From CAZACZ01 sp964483695 (lineage in GTDB: Bacteria; Deinococcota; Deinococci; Deinococcales; Trueperaceae), in NCBI GenBank assembly GCA_964483695.1, contig CAZACZ010000069.1, forward strand, positions 1-15,413: a stretch of DNA of 15,413 nt, read 5' to 3'. This document shows positions 1 to 8,468 of this stretch, one piece after another. A program made the position numbers and the translations under genes. The notes beneath the pieces are model-generated. The model was given only the letters and a program-made list of their open reading frames with translations, was not told where the DNA came from and made no database searches. Positions within the stretch are counted from its first letter, which is position 1. Each line of letters opens with the position of its first letter.

Positions 1-11
1 CCGCCTCCTGG

Positions 12-998
12 TCAGCGCGCCGCCTCCTCCCGGCGATCGTGCGCCATCGGGAGCTCGCCGAGCGCCGCGGTGGCCAGGGACGTGACCTCGGCACGAAGCT
101 CGGACGTCAGCTCGAAGCGCGCCGCCGCCAACGACGGCTGCAGCTGCTCGAGGCTGCGCGCCCCGACGATCGGTGCGGTGACGCCGGGGTGCGAGCCGGC
201 CCACGCCACCGCCAGGGTGACGGGGCTGACGCCGACGCGCTGCGCGAACGCCACGAACGCGTCGGCCAGCTCGTAGTAGGCGCCGAGGCCGTAACGCGCG
301 ACGTAGTTCGCGTTCTGCACCAGACGACCCTGCTCGGGTGCGCGGCCGACGCCGTACCTGCCCGTGAGCAAGCCGGCGCCGAGCGGGCTGTACGTCATCA
401 CGCCCAGGCCTTCGGCCTGCGCCATCGGCAGGATCTCCACTTCCGCCTGCCGCTTGGCGAGGCTATACATCGGTTGCAGCACGCTGAAGCGCGACCAGCC
501 GCGCAGCTCGGACACGCCCAGCGCCTTCATCACCTGCCACGCCGCCCAGTTGCTGACGCCGACGTACAGCACCAGGCCGCGCCGCACCAGGTCGTCGAGC
601 GCCTCGAGCGTCTCGTCGAGGTGGGTGTCGGGGTCGAAGCGGTGCAGCAGGTAGACGTCCAGGCGATCGGTACCGAGGCGGCGGAGTGACGCCTCGACCG
701 CCTGCACGATGTTCCGCCGCGAGGCGCCGAGGGCGTTCGGGTCGTCGCCGGTGCGCCCGGTCACCTTGCTGACGATCACCAACTCGTCGCGCGCGCCGCG
801 CATCAGACGCCCCAGCACCTCCTCCGAGCGCCCGCCGTTGTAGACGTTGGCGGTGTCGAAGAAGTTGATGCCGGCGTCGCGTGCCGCGGCGAACATGCGG
901 CCGGACTCGGCCTCGTCGGCGGTGCCGCCGAACTCCATGGTGCCGAGGCAGAGTCGAGAGACGCGTACGCCGGTGCGGCCTAGCAGGCGGTAGTCCAT
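12..998 (-). CDS. Aldo/keto reductase, 328 aa
   Basis: NAD(P)H-dependent oxidoreductase of the aldo/keto reductase superfamily, expected to be cytosolic and to interconvert carbonyls and alcohols. The catalytic tetrad is visible as Asp48 and Tyr53 (FFDTANVY), Lys78 (VIVSK) and His119 (YLLH). The N-terminal LGRTGVRVSRLCLGTMEFGG and the later YSPLGAGLLTGRY stretch are typical of the YajO/Tas-like branch. The ATG at 998 was chosen because GGAG lies about five bases upstream and the protein then begins at the usual family N-terminus; an upstream in-frame ATG at 1064 would add 22 atypical residues. It lies downstream of the sugar ABC operon on the same strand, after a decayed stretch, so a role in oxidising or reducing the imported sugar is possible but inferred. 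Substrate unknown. Confidence 0.93.
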   Translation of the reverse strand: MDYRLLGRTGVRVSRLCLGTMEFGGTADEAESGRMFAAARDAGINFFDTANVYNGGRSEEVLGRLMRGARDELVIVSKVTGRTGDDPNALGASRRNIVQAVEASLRRLGTDRLDVYLLHRFDPDTHLDETLEALDDLVRRGLVLYVGVSNWAAWQVMKALGVSELRGWSRFSVLQPMYSLAKRQAEVEILPMAQAEGLGVMTYSPLGAGLLTGRYGVGRAPEQGRLVQNANYVARYGLGAYYELADAFVAFAQRVGVSPVTLAVAWAGSHPGVTAPIVGARSLEQLQPSLAAARFELTSELRAEVTSLATAALGELPMAHDRREEAAR

Positions 999-1076
999 GG
1001 GGCTCCGATCCGATGCGATGGCGCGGTCGATGGTGGGTGAGTCGCGGGTCCGACCATCGCCCATGGTATCGGACGC

Positions 1077-1238
1077 CTAGTCGCGACGCACCCGCACGCG
1101 CTCCTCGTGCTCGTCGGTGGGCCCGTGCCCCGAGACGTACGCCAGGTCACCCACGATCTTCATCCGCTGGAACGGACGCTCGGGCGGGTTCGCATCGAAC
1201 CGCTACCAGAGTTCCTGCAGCCTTGCTTCGATGCCGAC
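1077..1238 (-). pseudogene. RidA/YjgF-family gene remnant
   Basis: Read on the minus strand, this stretch encodes an N-terminal part resembling RidA/YjgF-family proteins: GIEARLQELW, an in-frame TAG at 1203-1205, then RFDANPPERPFQRM and KIVGDLAYVSGHGPT, ending at a TAG at 1077-1079. The GDLAYVSGHGPT segment is the recognisable family signature (RidA proteins have a similar hydrophobic SGxGP strand). A normal family member is about 120-150 residues; here reading stops shortly after SGHGP, so the C-terminal half and active-site region are missing. The presumed start is a GTC at 1236-1238 where a GTG might be expected. With an internal stop and a missing C-terminus it is best called a pseudogene. 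Assignment rests on a short motif read by eye. Confidence 0.6.
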
Positions 1239-1251
1239 CGTGCCGTTCGCC

Positions 1252-1440
1252 CTAGCCGATGCTCTCCTGGCGCGCGGTGTCGCCCAGGCTGGGTAGTCGG
1301 CCGACAACCTCTGCGTGGGGTGGCACGGCGCCCCGATACGCGATCTTGAAGGCCGCCAACCGGTTCGCAACGTTGGCACCGTCGGCGCCGCACTTCAGCC
1401 CCACCACGCCCAGGCCGCGCGTGGCCGCCGTGAGGGGCGA
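1252..1440 (-). pseudogene. Coding-like remnant, unidentified, continuing after permease stop
   Basis: There is no proper gene here, but the minus strand is open for 62 codons immediately after, and in the same frame as, the TAG of the upstream permease gene. It ends at its own TAG at 1252-1254. Codon third positions are mostly G or C, as in real genes nearby. The translation includes GLGVVGLKCGADGANVANRL, then AAFKIAYRGAVPPHAEVVG and RLPSLGDTARQESIG. It looks like the C-terminal end of a lost enzyme gene whose 5' part was deleted up to the permease stop. The following RidA-like remnant overlaps its stop in another frame, which suggests the two once formed an operon pair. I do not recognise the family. 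Confidence 0.4.
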
Positions 1441-2496
1441 CTAGCCCTTCACCCCCGTCCCCGCGATCCCCGTGGTGATGAAGCGCTGCAGCAGCGAGAA
1501 CACCAGCGTGATCGGCAGCAGCGTCATCACCGTCATCGCCAGCACGAAGTGCCACTGCACTTGAAGTTCGCCCTGGAAGGCGTTGAGGCCCACCTGGAGG
1601 GTGAACAGCTCGCTGCGGGTCAGCACGATGAGGGGCCAGAGGAAGTCGTTCCAGCGCCACATCACCGAGAAGATGGCCAGCACCGCCAGCGCCGGCGCCG
1701 CCAGCGGCAGCACGATCTGCCAATAGATGCGCCACTCCGAGGCGCCGTCGATGCGGCCGGAGTCGAGCATCTCGTCGGGGATGGTGAGCATGTACTGGCG
1801 CAGCAGGAACACGCCGGTGGGGGTAGCCGCGCCGGGGATGATCACGCCCCACAGGGAGTTCACCCATCCCACCTGGGTCACGACCAAGAAGACCGGCACC
1901 AGGATCACGCTGATGGGGATCATGAGGGTGGCGAGGATGACGACGAACACCACGTTCCGCCCGCGGAAGCGGTACTTGCTGAGGGCGAAGGCGGCCATGC
2001 TGTTGATGACCAGCGTCAGCAGCGTCGCCACCACCGTCACCACCACGCTGTTGCGCAGGTAGGTGGCGAAGTCGAAGCGGCGGAACGAGTCGGTGTAGTT
2101 CTCCGTCGCCAGGCGCACCCGCCGCACGGGCGTGCGGCGGTCGATGGGGACGGCGATGGTATCGCCCGGGTCGGCGGGGTCGATCATCTGGGCCACCAGC
2201 CCCACGCGCCGCACCTGCGCCAGCCGGGCCGTGGTGCCGTCGTCGAGGACGACGTCGTACAGCTCCAGCGGCGCGTCGTAGCCCTCCACCACTACGGTGT
2301 CGTGCGCCAGCGGCAGCAGCGTGGGGGGGAACTCGAGGAGGTTCGCCTGGGTCTTGAACGACGACAGCACCAGCCACGCCACCGGTCCGAACATGATCAC
2401 CACGCCCAGCGCCAGGTACACGTAGGTGAGCACGTCGGCGGCGGTCCACCGCTTGCCGCCCTGGCGACGCCCGAGGAAGCGGCGCAGCGTCGTCAC
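1441..2496 (-). CDS. Carbohydrate ABC transporter permease, MalG type, 351 aa
   Basis: Inner-membrane subunit of a carbohydrate importer, pairing with the permease encoded just upstream. Membrane segments are visible near residues 23-46, 150-172, 181-206, 213-233, 264-290 and 316-340. The ATPase-contacting EAA loop is around residues 242-270 (MLDSGRIDGASEWRIYWQ, then LP). A soluble loop of roughly 70 residues (about 62-133) lies between the first and second membrane segments, longer than in E. coli MalG. The GTG start at 2496 overlaps the preceding TGA as GTGA, with AGAGG about eight bases upstream. The frame is open much further upstream, but that stretch lies opposite real coding sequence of the preceding gene and is not part of this protein. 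The C-terminus (GIAGTGVKG) is the usual family ending, so the protein is complete. Confidence 0.93.
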   Translation of the reverse strand: MTTLRRFLGRRQGGKRWTAADVLTYVYLALGVVIMFGPVAWLVLSSFKTQANLLEFPPTLLPLAHDTVVVEGYDAPLELYDVVLDDGTTARLAQVRRVGLVAQMIDPADPGDTIAVPIDRRTPVRRVRLATENYTDSFRRFDFATYLRNSVVVTVVATLLTLVINSMAAFALSKYRFRGRNVVFVVILATLMIPISVILVPVFLVVTQVGWVNSLWGVIIPGAATPTGVFLLRQYMLTIPDEMLDSGRIDGASEWRIYWQIVLPLAAPALAVLAIFSVMWRWNDFLWPLIVLTRSELFTLQVGLNAFQGELQVQWHFVLAMTVMTLLPITLVFSLLQRFITTGIAGTGVKG

Positions 2497-3521
2497 GCCA
2501 AGTACCTCTCGCTGCCGCGCCCGAGGCGCAGCTGGATCAGGGTGGCCACGAGCAGCACCACCCCGAGCGTGACGCTGGCGGCGGCCGCAAGGCCGAAGCG
2601 TTGGCTCTGCGCCGCGAAGCCGGTGGTGTAGATGTACTGCACCATCAACAGCGTGGCGCTGCCCGGGCCGCCGCCGGTGAGGACGAACACCTCGTCGAAC
2701 ATCTGCACTGCGCGCACCAGCGCCAGCACCAGGACGACCATCATGGTGGGCATCAGCAGCGGCAGCGTGACGTGCCGGAACGCCTGTCGCCGCGACGCGC
2801 CGTCGATGGCACTGGCGTCGTACAGCTCGGTCGGGATGCTCTGCAGGCCGGCCAGCAGGATCAGGGTGTAGAACCCCATGTGCGCCCAGATGCTGACCAG
2901 GATCACCCACGTCATCGACCACCCCGCGTCGAGCAGGAACGGCACCGGCTCGCGCCCGAGGGCGATGAGCAGGGCGTTCAGCACGCCGTCGCGCTGCAGG
3001 ATCCACTTCCAGATCAGCGCCACCACCACCGGCGACAGCAGCACCGGGTAGAAGAACACGCTGCGGAAGAAGCCGCGCGCCACGATGCGGCGGTTCAGCA
3101 CCAACGCAGTAAGGAGCGAGATCACCACCATCCCGCTCACCTGGAACGTGACGAACACGCCGGTGTTGCGCGCGGCGCGCCAGAAGCGGTCTTCCAGGCA
3201 GGTGTTGGGGTCGGTGTAGTCGGTGCAGGTGAGCAGGCGCTCGAAGTTGTCGAGCCCGACGAACGGCCGGTCTTGCGGGTAGAGCTCGGTGCCGCCGGTC
3301 ATGGCGTAGTAGACGTCGAGCGTCATCGGGAACAGGACGAAGACGCCGAACACCAACAGGTTCGGCAGCAGGAACGCGTACGGCATGCGGCGCACGCCGA
3401 GCACGCGTTGCAGCGGCTCCATCACCAGCCCGACGGCGTTCATCGCCAGGGCGTAGACCGCCGAGAAGGCGGCATCCGCCCATCGGGCCAGCTGCCTGGC
3501 CGGACGTTCGCTACCTGTCAC
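2493..3521 (-). CDS. Carbohydrate ABC transporter permease, MalF/UgpA type, 342 aa
   Basis: Inner-membrane permease of the binding-protein-dependent transport family, partner of the MalG-type subunit that follows with a four-base overlap. The first membrane segment is PYAFLLPNLLVFGVFVLFP (about 47-65). A periplasmic loop follows with a Cys pair at 99 and 108, then five more segments. The EAA loop is at about 236-266 (DASAIDGASRRQAFRHVTLP). The GTG at 3521 lies 15 bases after the stop of the binding-protein gene, with a GAGG about 13 bases upstream, somewhat far for a Shine-Dalgarno. Later ATG codons at residues 27, 34 and 46 are possible starts, so the N-terminus is uncertain by up to some 45 residues. 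The substrate is likely a sugar or oligosaccharide, inferred from family only. Confidence 0.92.
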   Translation of the reverse strand: MTGSERPARQLARWADAAFSAVYALAMNAVGLVMEPLQRVLGVRRMPYAFLLPNLLVFGVFVLFPMTLDVYYAMTGGTELYPQDRPFVGLDNFERLLTCTDYTDPNTCLEDRFWRAARNTGVFVTFQVSGMVVISLLTALVLNRRIVARGFFRSVFFYPVLLSPVVVALIWKWILQRDGVLNALLIALGREPVPFLLDAGWSMTWVILVSIWAHMGFYTLILLAGLQSIPTELYDASAIDGASRRQAFRHVTLPLLMPTMMVVLVLALVRAVQMFDEVFVLTGGGPGSATLLMVQYIYTTGFAAQSQRFGLAAAASVTLGVVLLVATLIQLRLGRGSERYLA

Positions 3522-3536
3522 GCGGCAGCGCGAGCC

Positions 3537-4829
<1,293 letters not shown>

Positions 4830-4877
4830 CGTTCCCTCCCAGTCGACGTGCGTTCGAGATGCGTCGGGCGTGAGGCG

Positions 4878-4883
4878 ATGATA
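4878..4883 (-). promoter_or_regulatory. Possible -10 element ahead of the sugar-binding-protein gene
   Basis: The 90-base gap between the upstream reductase gene and the binding-protein gene contains TATCAT on the minus strand, about 50 bases before the ATG. No convincing -35 hexamer sits 16-18 bases further upstream. It could give the transporter genes their own transcript, but read-through from the reductase gene is equally possible. Confidence 0.25.
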
Positions 4884-4919
4884 CGTCCTGGGCGGGGCGG
4901 ACGGCCTCGGCAGGCGCCC

Positions 4920-5864
4920 TCAGCTCGGCAACGTCACGTTGGCGGCGTCCAGCAGACCGCGCACGGCCGCGAACTCCTCGCGGGTCAGCTCCCAGCTTCC
5001 CGCCTGGGCGTTGCGCCGCACCTGCTCGGGCGTGGTCGCGCCGGCGATGACGCTGGCCACGGGCGCGTGCGCCAGGAGGTAGGCGAAGGCGAGGTCCACC
5101 AGTTCGCGGCCGCGCGCTTCGGCGAACACCACCAGCGCCTCCACCAGGTCGAGCACCTCGGGCGTGAGCATCGCCTCCCATCGCGGGCTCCCGGTGACGC
5201 GCGTGCCGGCAGGCAGCGGCTTGCCCTTGCGGTACTTGCCGGTCAGGATGCCGGAGAGCAGCGGGAAGTAGGGCAGGAACGCCACCTGCAGGCGCTCGCA
5301 GGCGGGCAGCACCTCGGCCTCGGCTTCGCGCCGGATCATGCTGAACTCGTTCTGGACGCTCACGAAGCGCGGCGCGCCGGCGTGCACGGCGTCCTCGGCT
5401 TCCTGGAGCTGGGCGGCGCCGAAGTTCGAGCAGCCGATCTCGCGCACCTGCCCACGCCGGACCGCCTCGGCCAACGCGCCGAGCGTGTCGGCGATGGGCA
5501 CGTTCGGGTCGGGCATGTGCAGTTGGTAGAGGTCGACGTGGTCGGTGCCGAGGCGCCGCAGGCTGGCCTCGAGCGCGCTGCGGACGTCCTCCGGCCGGGC
5601 GCCGGCGGGGGCCTTGGTGTTGCGCGGATGGCCGAACTTGGTGGCGATGACCACCTGGTCGCGCCGGCCGCGCAACGCTTCGCCCATCAGGCGCTCGCTC
5701 TCGGTGCCGCCGTAGAGGTCGGCGGTGTCGAGGAACGTGACGCCGGCGTCGATGGCGGCGTCGAGGACGTTCCTGGTGCGGGCCAGGTCGAGCCGGGCGC
5801 CGAAGTTGTTGCAGCCGAGGCCGACGACGGATACGTTCAGCGAACCGATGGGGCGGGTCTTCAT
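4920..5864 (-). CDS. Aldo/keto reductase, 314 aa
   Basis: Second aldo/keto reductase of the window, a NAD(P)H-dependent cytosolic oxidoreductase. The catalytic tetrad is Asp46 and Tyr51 (FLDTADLY), Lys76 (VIATKFGHP) and His116 (YQLHMPDP). The LGCNNFGARLD N-terminus and IAGATTPEQVRRN C-terminal cofactor-binding stretch match the family, and length is normal. The ATG at 5864 is well supported by AGGAGG seven bases upstream. It is followed on the same strand by the sugar-binding-protein gene after 90 bases, so it may be the first gene of the sugar operon. It differs clearly from the reductase at 12-998 (for example LGCNNFG against LGTMEFGG), so the two are not a recent duplication. Substrate unknown. 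Confidence 0.93.
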   Translation of the reverse strand: MKTRPIGSLNVSVVGLGCNNFGARLDLARTRNVLDAAIDAGVTFLDTADLYGGTESERLMGEALRGRRDQVVIATKFGHPRNTKAPAGARPEDVRSALEASLRRLGTDHVDLYQLHMPDPNVPIADTLGALAEAVRRGQVREIGCSNFGAAQLQEAEDAVHAGAPRFVSVQNEFSMIRREAEAEVLPACERLQVAFLPYFPLLSGILTGKYRKGKPLPAGTRVTGSPRWEAMLTPEVLDLVEALVVFAEARGRELVDLAFAYLLAHAPVASVIAGATTPEQVRRNAQAGSWELTREEFAAVRGLLDAANVTLPS

Positions 5865-5919
5865 GCGGGTGCCTCCTAGGATCCGTCAGCGTACCGCGCC
5901 GCCCCCGGTCGCGAGCGCC

Positions 5920-5925
5920 TATATT
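5920..5925 (+). promoter_or_regulatory. Candidate -10 element (TATATT) in divergent region
   Basis: The 112-base region between the divergent reductase and lipoprotein genes has one A+T-rich island, TATATT at 5920-5925, about 50 bases ahead of the lipoprotein ATG. No clear -35 is seen. Read on the other strand (AATATA, with TTGGAT about 16 bases before it) the same island could serve the reductase gene. Confidence 0.35.
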
Positions 5926-5976
5926 GCGTTCAGGTACGGGCATCCAACCGCTCTCCCGGATGGAGGGGGTGAAGCC

Positions 5977-7722
5977 ATGGTCGCTGTCACGCGTCGCCCG
6001 GCGTGGGTGTTGGTGGTCGTCGCGTCGGCCGTCCTCGCCGCGCTGGCCGCTTGCGGCCCGAGCCAGGCCGAGCGCGAGCTCACCGCCGCGAACGAGGCAC
6101 TGCGTTCCCAAGTCGCCTCGCTCGAGGCCGACCTGGGCGCCGAGCGCGCCGCGTCGGCCACGATGCGCACCGACCTCGAGTCGGCACGAGCGGCGCTGGA
6201 CGGTGCGAGCGCCGAGGCAGCCACGCTCCGGAGCGAACTGGAAGCGTTGCGGAGCGAGCACGCCACGCTGGGCACCGAAGCCGATGCGTTGCGTGCCGAA
6301 TCCGATGCGCTTCGCGCCGATGGTCGGACCGTCCAGGCCGCCTACGAAGCGCTGCAAGCCGAGTCGGACGGGATGCGAGCCGAGCTCGATGCCCTCCGGG
6401 GCGAGCTCGACACCCTCCGCGGCGAGTTCGATGCGTCCGTGGTCGCGCTCGACGCCATGACCACCGAGCGCGATGCCGGCCGCGCCGACCTGGCGTCGGC
6501 GCAGGCCGAGGTGGAGGAGTTGCGTGCCCGGGTCGTGGAGCTCGAAGCGAGTGCGGACGACGCCGCCACCGAGCTCGAGGCGACGCGCCAGGCACTCTCC
6601 GAGGCCGAGGCGCGCGCGAGCGGGGTCGCCGGCGAACGCGATGCGGCCGAGAGCGAAGCCACGCGCCTTGGCGAACGGCTCGCGTCGACCCAGGCGGCGC
6701 TCGACGCGGCCGAGACGCGCGCGGCGGACGCCGAGGAGCGCGCCGTGCAAGCCGAGGAGCGCGCCGTGCAAGCCGAGACGCAACGCAGCCAGACCGACGC
6801 ACGCCTGGCGGAGGCCGAGGTCCGCGCCGCCGATGCCGAGGCGAAGGCGATCGCGGCCGAGGACCGCGCGGCTGCCGCGGACGCCAGCGCCGCAGAGGCC
6901 GCGACCAACGCCGCGCAAGCCGACGAGCGCACGACCCAAGCCGCGCAGGCGGCCGCCGCGGCCGAGGCGCGCACGGACATCGCCGAGCGGCAGGTGGTGG
7001 AGGCCACCGGACGCGCGGAGGAGGCGACCCGCACGGCGCAAGAAGCCCAGGCGGCAGCGGACGCGGCCGAGACCCGCGCCTCCGAAGCGTTGGCGCAGCT
7101 GGCCGCGACCCAGGAGCGCTTGGCCGAGGCCGCGACCCGAGGTACCGAACTCGAGACCGAGCTGGCCTCGCTGCAGGAGCAGGTCAGCGTGGCGACCAAC
7201 GAGGCTGCGCGCGTGGCCGAGGAGCGCGACGCCGCGCTTGCCGCGCGCGACGCGGCGCTCACCGACCTCGAAGCCACGCGCACCGAGCTGGACCGTGCCC
7301 GCGCCGACCTAGCGAACCTCGAACGGGCCTCCACGGCGACGCGCGCCCAGCTCGACGTGCAGGCCTCCGAACTGGCGGACGCCCAGGTACGCGCGCGGGA
7401 ACTCACGGACCGGTTGGCCTCGGTGCTGGAGGAACAGGCCGGGCTGAGCGTGCTCACCGCCGAGCAGCGCGAGGAGCTGGCGGCGATCCGGGCCGAGCTC
7501 GAGGCGACGCAGGAGGTGGTCGCTCGGTTGACCGGCGCCCGCGGCATCTACACCGTGCAACCGGCCGACTCGCTGTCGAGCATCGCGACCTTCTTCTACC
7601 GCGACGGTGGCCGTTGGCCCGACATCCTCACCGCCAACGCCAACCTCATCTCCGACCCCGACCTGATCTTCCCGGGGATGGTGCTGATCGTGCCGAGCGA
7701 GACGCAACTCCAGGCGCCGTAA
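5977..7722 (+). CDS. Lipoprotein with very long coiled coil and C-terminal LysM domain, 581 aa
   Basis: Predicted envelope protein. The N-terminus is a lipoprotein signal: RR at 6-7, hydrophobic stretch 9-22, lipobox LAAC with the lipidated Cys at residue 26. Residues about 29-515 are an almost unbroken Ala/Glu/Arg/Asp-rich coiled coil with heptad runs (for example ALRAESDALRADG). Residues about 524-573 form one LysM domain (IYTVQPADSLSSIATFFYRD, then WPDILTANANLISDPDLIFPG), a fold that binds peptidoglycan glycan chains. The ATG at 5977 follows GGAGGGGG by about eight bases; the open frame extends 84 codons further upstream without a signal sequence and was not used. The likely role is tethering or spacing between membrane and cell wall (inference). 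Low-complexity coding makes several other frames open here. Confidence 0.88.
   Translation: MVAVTRRPAWVLVVVASAVLAALAACGPSQAERELTAANEALRSQVASLEADLGAERAASATMRTDLESARAALDGASAEAATLRSELEALRSEHATLGTEADALRAESDALRADGRTVQAAYEALQAESDGMRAELDALRGELDTLRGEFDASVVALDAMTTERDAGRADLASAQAEVEELRARVVELEASADDAATELEATRQALSEAEARASGVAGERDAAESEATRLGERLASTQAALDAAETRAADAEERAVQAEERAVQAETQRSQTDARLAEAEVRAADAEAKAIAAEDRAAAADASAAEAATNAAQADERTTQAAQAAAAAEARTDIAERQVVEATGRAEEATRTAQEAQAAADAAETRASEALAQLAATQERLAEAATRGTELETELASLQEQVSVATNEAARVAEERDAALAARDAALTDLEATRTELDRARADLANLERASTATRAQLDVQASELADAQVRARELTDRLASVLEEQAGLSVLTAEQREELAAIRAELEATQEVVARLTGARGIYTVQPADSLSSIATFFYRDGGRWPDILTANANLISDPDLIFPGMVLIVPSETQLQAP
6730..6771 (+). repeat. Perfect 21-bp tandem duplication inside coiled-coil gene
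   Basis: Two identical 21-base units, 6730-6750 and 6751-6771, each encode the heptad AEERAVQ. The next bases begin a third, diverged copy (AETQRSQ). The unit length equals one heptad, so the copy change keeps frame and coil register. Confidence 0.9.
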
Positions 7723-7743
7723 CAACGTCGCCTGCGTGACCCA

Positions 7744-7770
7744 CGAGCGTTCGGGCGCGGCTCACGCTCG
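7744..7770. terminator. Candidate bidirectional hairpin between convergent genes
   Basis: CGAGCGT at 7744-7750 and ACGCTCG at 7764-7770 form a perfect 7-bp inverted repeat with a 13-base loop in the 56-base gap between the convergent lipoprotein and vapC genes. There is no T run on either side, so intrinsic termination is only suggested. Confidence 0.4.
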
Positions 7771-7778
7771 AGTCCGCG

Positions 7779-8171
7779 CTACCGTGCGCTGGTGACGTCG
7801 GTCTGCGCGAAGTCGTTGCCGGTGTAGAGCAGCGGGGCCGACCGCACCTTCGCCAGCGCGTAGGCGAAGCAGTCTCCGAAGTTCAGCCCGGCAGGATGCC
7901 GACCCTTCCCGTAGCGTCCGTAGGCTCGTCGGGCGATGTCGGCCTGGTCCCGATCGAACGGGACGATCTCGATCCCGGCCTCGTGAAGGTAGAACCGAAG
8001 GTCGTGGACGCCCTCCTGGCCGAAGCGGGCATCGATCACGATGGCCGCTTCGAGGTAGGACGCCGCCGAGAGGAGCAGATGCTCCTCGGCCGCGATCCGC
8101 GCGTTGCACGCGTCGCCATCGGCCTCCGCCGACAGGACCGCCACCAGAGCGCTGGTGTCGAGGACCATCAT
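7779..8171 (-). CDS. vapC: VapC-family PIN-domain ribonuclease toxin, 130 aa
   Basis: Toxin of a type II toxin-antitoxin pair, a Mg-dependent endoribonuclease of the PIN fold. The acidic active-site residues are present: Asp5 (VLDTSALVA), Glu41 (SYLEAAIV), Asp100 (LNFGDCFAYALA) and Asp120 (LLYTGNDF), so it looks catalytically intact. Length is normal for the family. The ATG at 8171 overlaps the antitoxin stop as ATGA, the usual translational coupling in vapBC operons; a second ATG follows directly. RNA target unknown. It is flanked by convergent and divergent genes, so the pair is a self-contained two-gene unit. Confidence 0.93.
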   Translation of the reverse strand: MMVLDTSALVAVLSAEADGDACNARIAAEEHLLLSAASYLEAAIVIDARFGQEGVHDLRFYLHEAGIEIVPFDRDQADIARRAYGRYGKGRHPAGLNFGDCFAYALAKVRSAPLLYTGNDFAQTDVTSAR

Positions 8172-8422
8172 CGCGGCATCCCGCGTCGGTCGTAGCCGAG
8201 GATCTCGTCGACGGGCCTGGCGTCGCGCACGGGAAGGGCCGCGCAGTGTGCGGCGATCTCACGCAACCGTTCGGACCTCGCCGACGCCGGCACCGGCTCC
8301 GGCAGGGCGCGAAGTGCGTCCTCCAAGGCGCGGTGCACGGCGTCCGCCATGGTGGTTCCCAACCGGTCCGCCAGGCGTCGAGCGAGCGCGTGCGTGTCCG
8401 GGTTCTTCAGGTTCAGTGCCAC
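8168..8422 (-). CDS. vapB: VapB-family antitoxin, 84 aa
   Basis: Antitoxin partner of the following PIN toxin. The N-terminal ALNLKNPDTHALARRLADR and TTMADAVHRALEDALRA (residues 2-40) are the DNA-binding and dimerisation region typical of VapB proteins of the Rv0623/PSK type. The C-terminal RPVDEILGYDRRGMP (69-83) is the conserved toxin-binding tail. The GTG at 8422 was chosen because the family starts at xALNxKNP and GGAGGA lies three bases upstream; the frame is open to 8530 but adds non-homologous residues. It likely neutralises VapC and represses its own promoter together with VapC. Confidence 0.9.
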   Translation of the reverse strand: MALNLKNPDTHALARRLADRLGTTMADAVHRALEDALRALPEPVPASARSERLREIAAHCAALPVRDARPVDEILGYDRRGMPR

Positions 8423-8442
8423 GGCTCCTCCAATCTCGACCT

Positions 8443-8468
8443 TATACCTCCATATGCTAGAAGGTATA
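8443..8468. promoter_or_regulatory. vapBC operator: Inverted repeat upstream of vapBC, candidate operator
   Basis: TATACCT at 8443-8449 and AGGTATA at 8462-8468 are perfect inverted 7-mers separated by 12 bases, with a CATATG palindrome (8451-8456) between them. The repeat lies 21-46 bases upstream of the vapB GTG and overlaps the only A+T-rich island there, including TATAAG (8446-8441, minus strand) as a possible -10. This is where a VapBC autorepression site is expected. Confidence 0.5.

Noticed and set aside
1028..1059. CGATGGT/ACCATCG inverted repeat upstream of the first reductase gene
   Set aside because: Seven-base arms with an 18-base loop and no promoter nearby; easily chance in this composition.
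1315..2631. Plus-strand open frame of 438 codons opposite the MalG-type permease
   Set aside because: Gln/His/Arg-rich composition with no recognisable domain; it mirrors the permease gene on the other strand, a by-product of high G+C.
6342..7547. Minus-strand Ser/Ala-rich open frame of 401 codons opposite the coiled coil
   Set aside because: Produced by antisense reading of repetitive Glu/Ala codons; the plus strand has the signal peptide, heptads and LysM domain.
6003..7739. Second plus-strand frame of 578 codons in the lipoprotein gene
   Set aside because: Arg/Gly-rich shift of the same repetitive DNA, no start signal and no domain.
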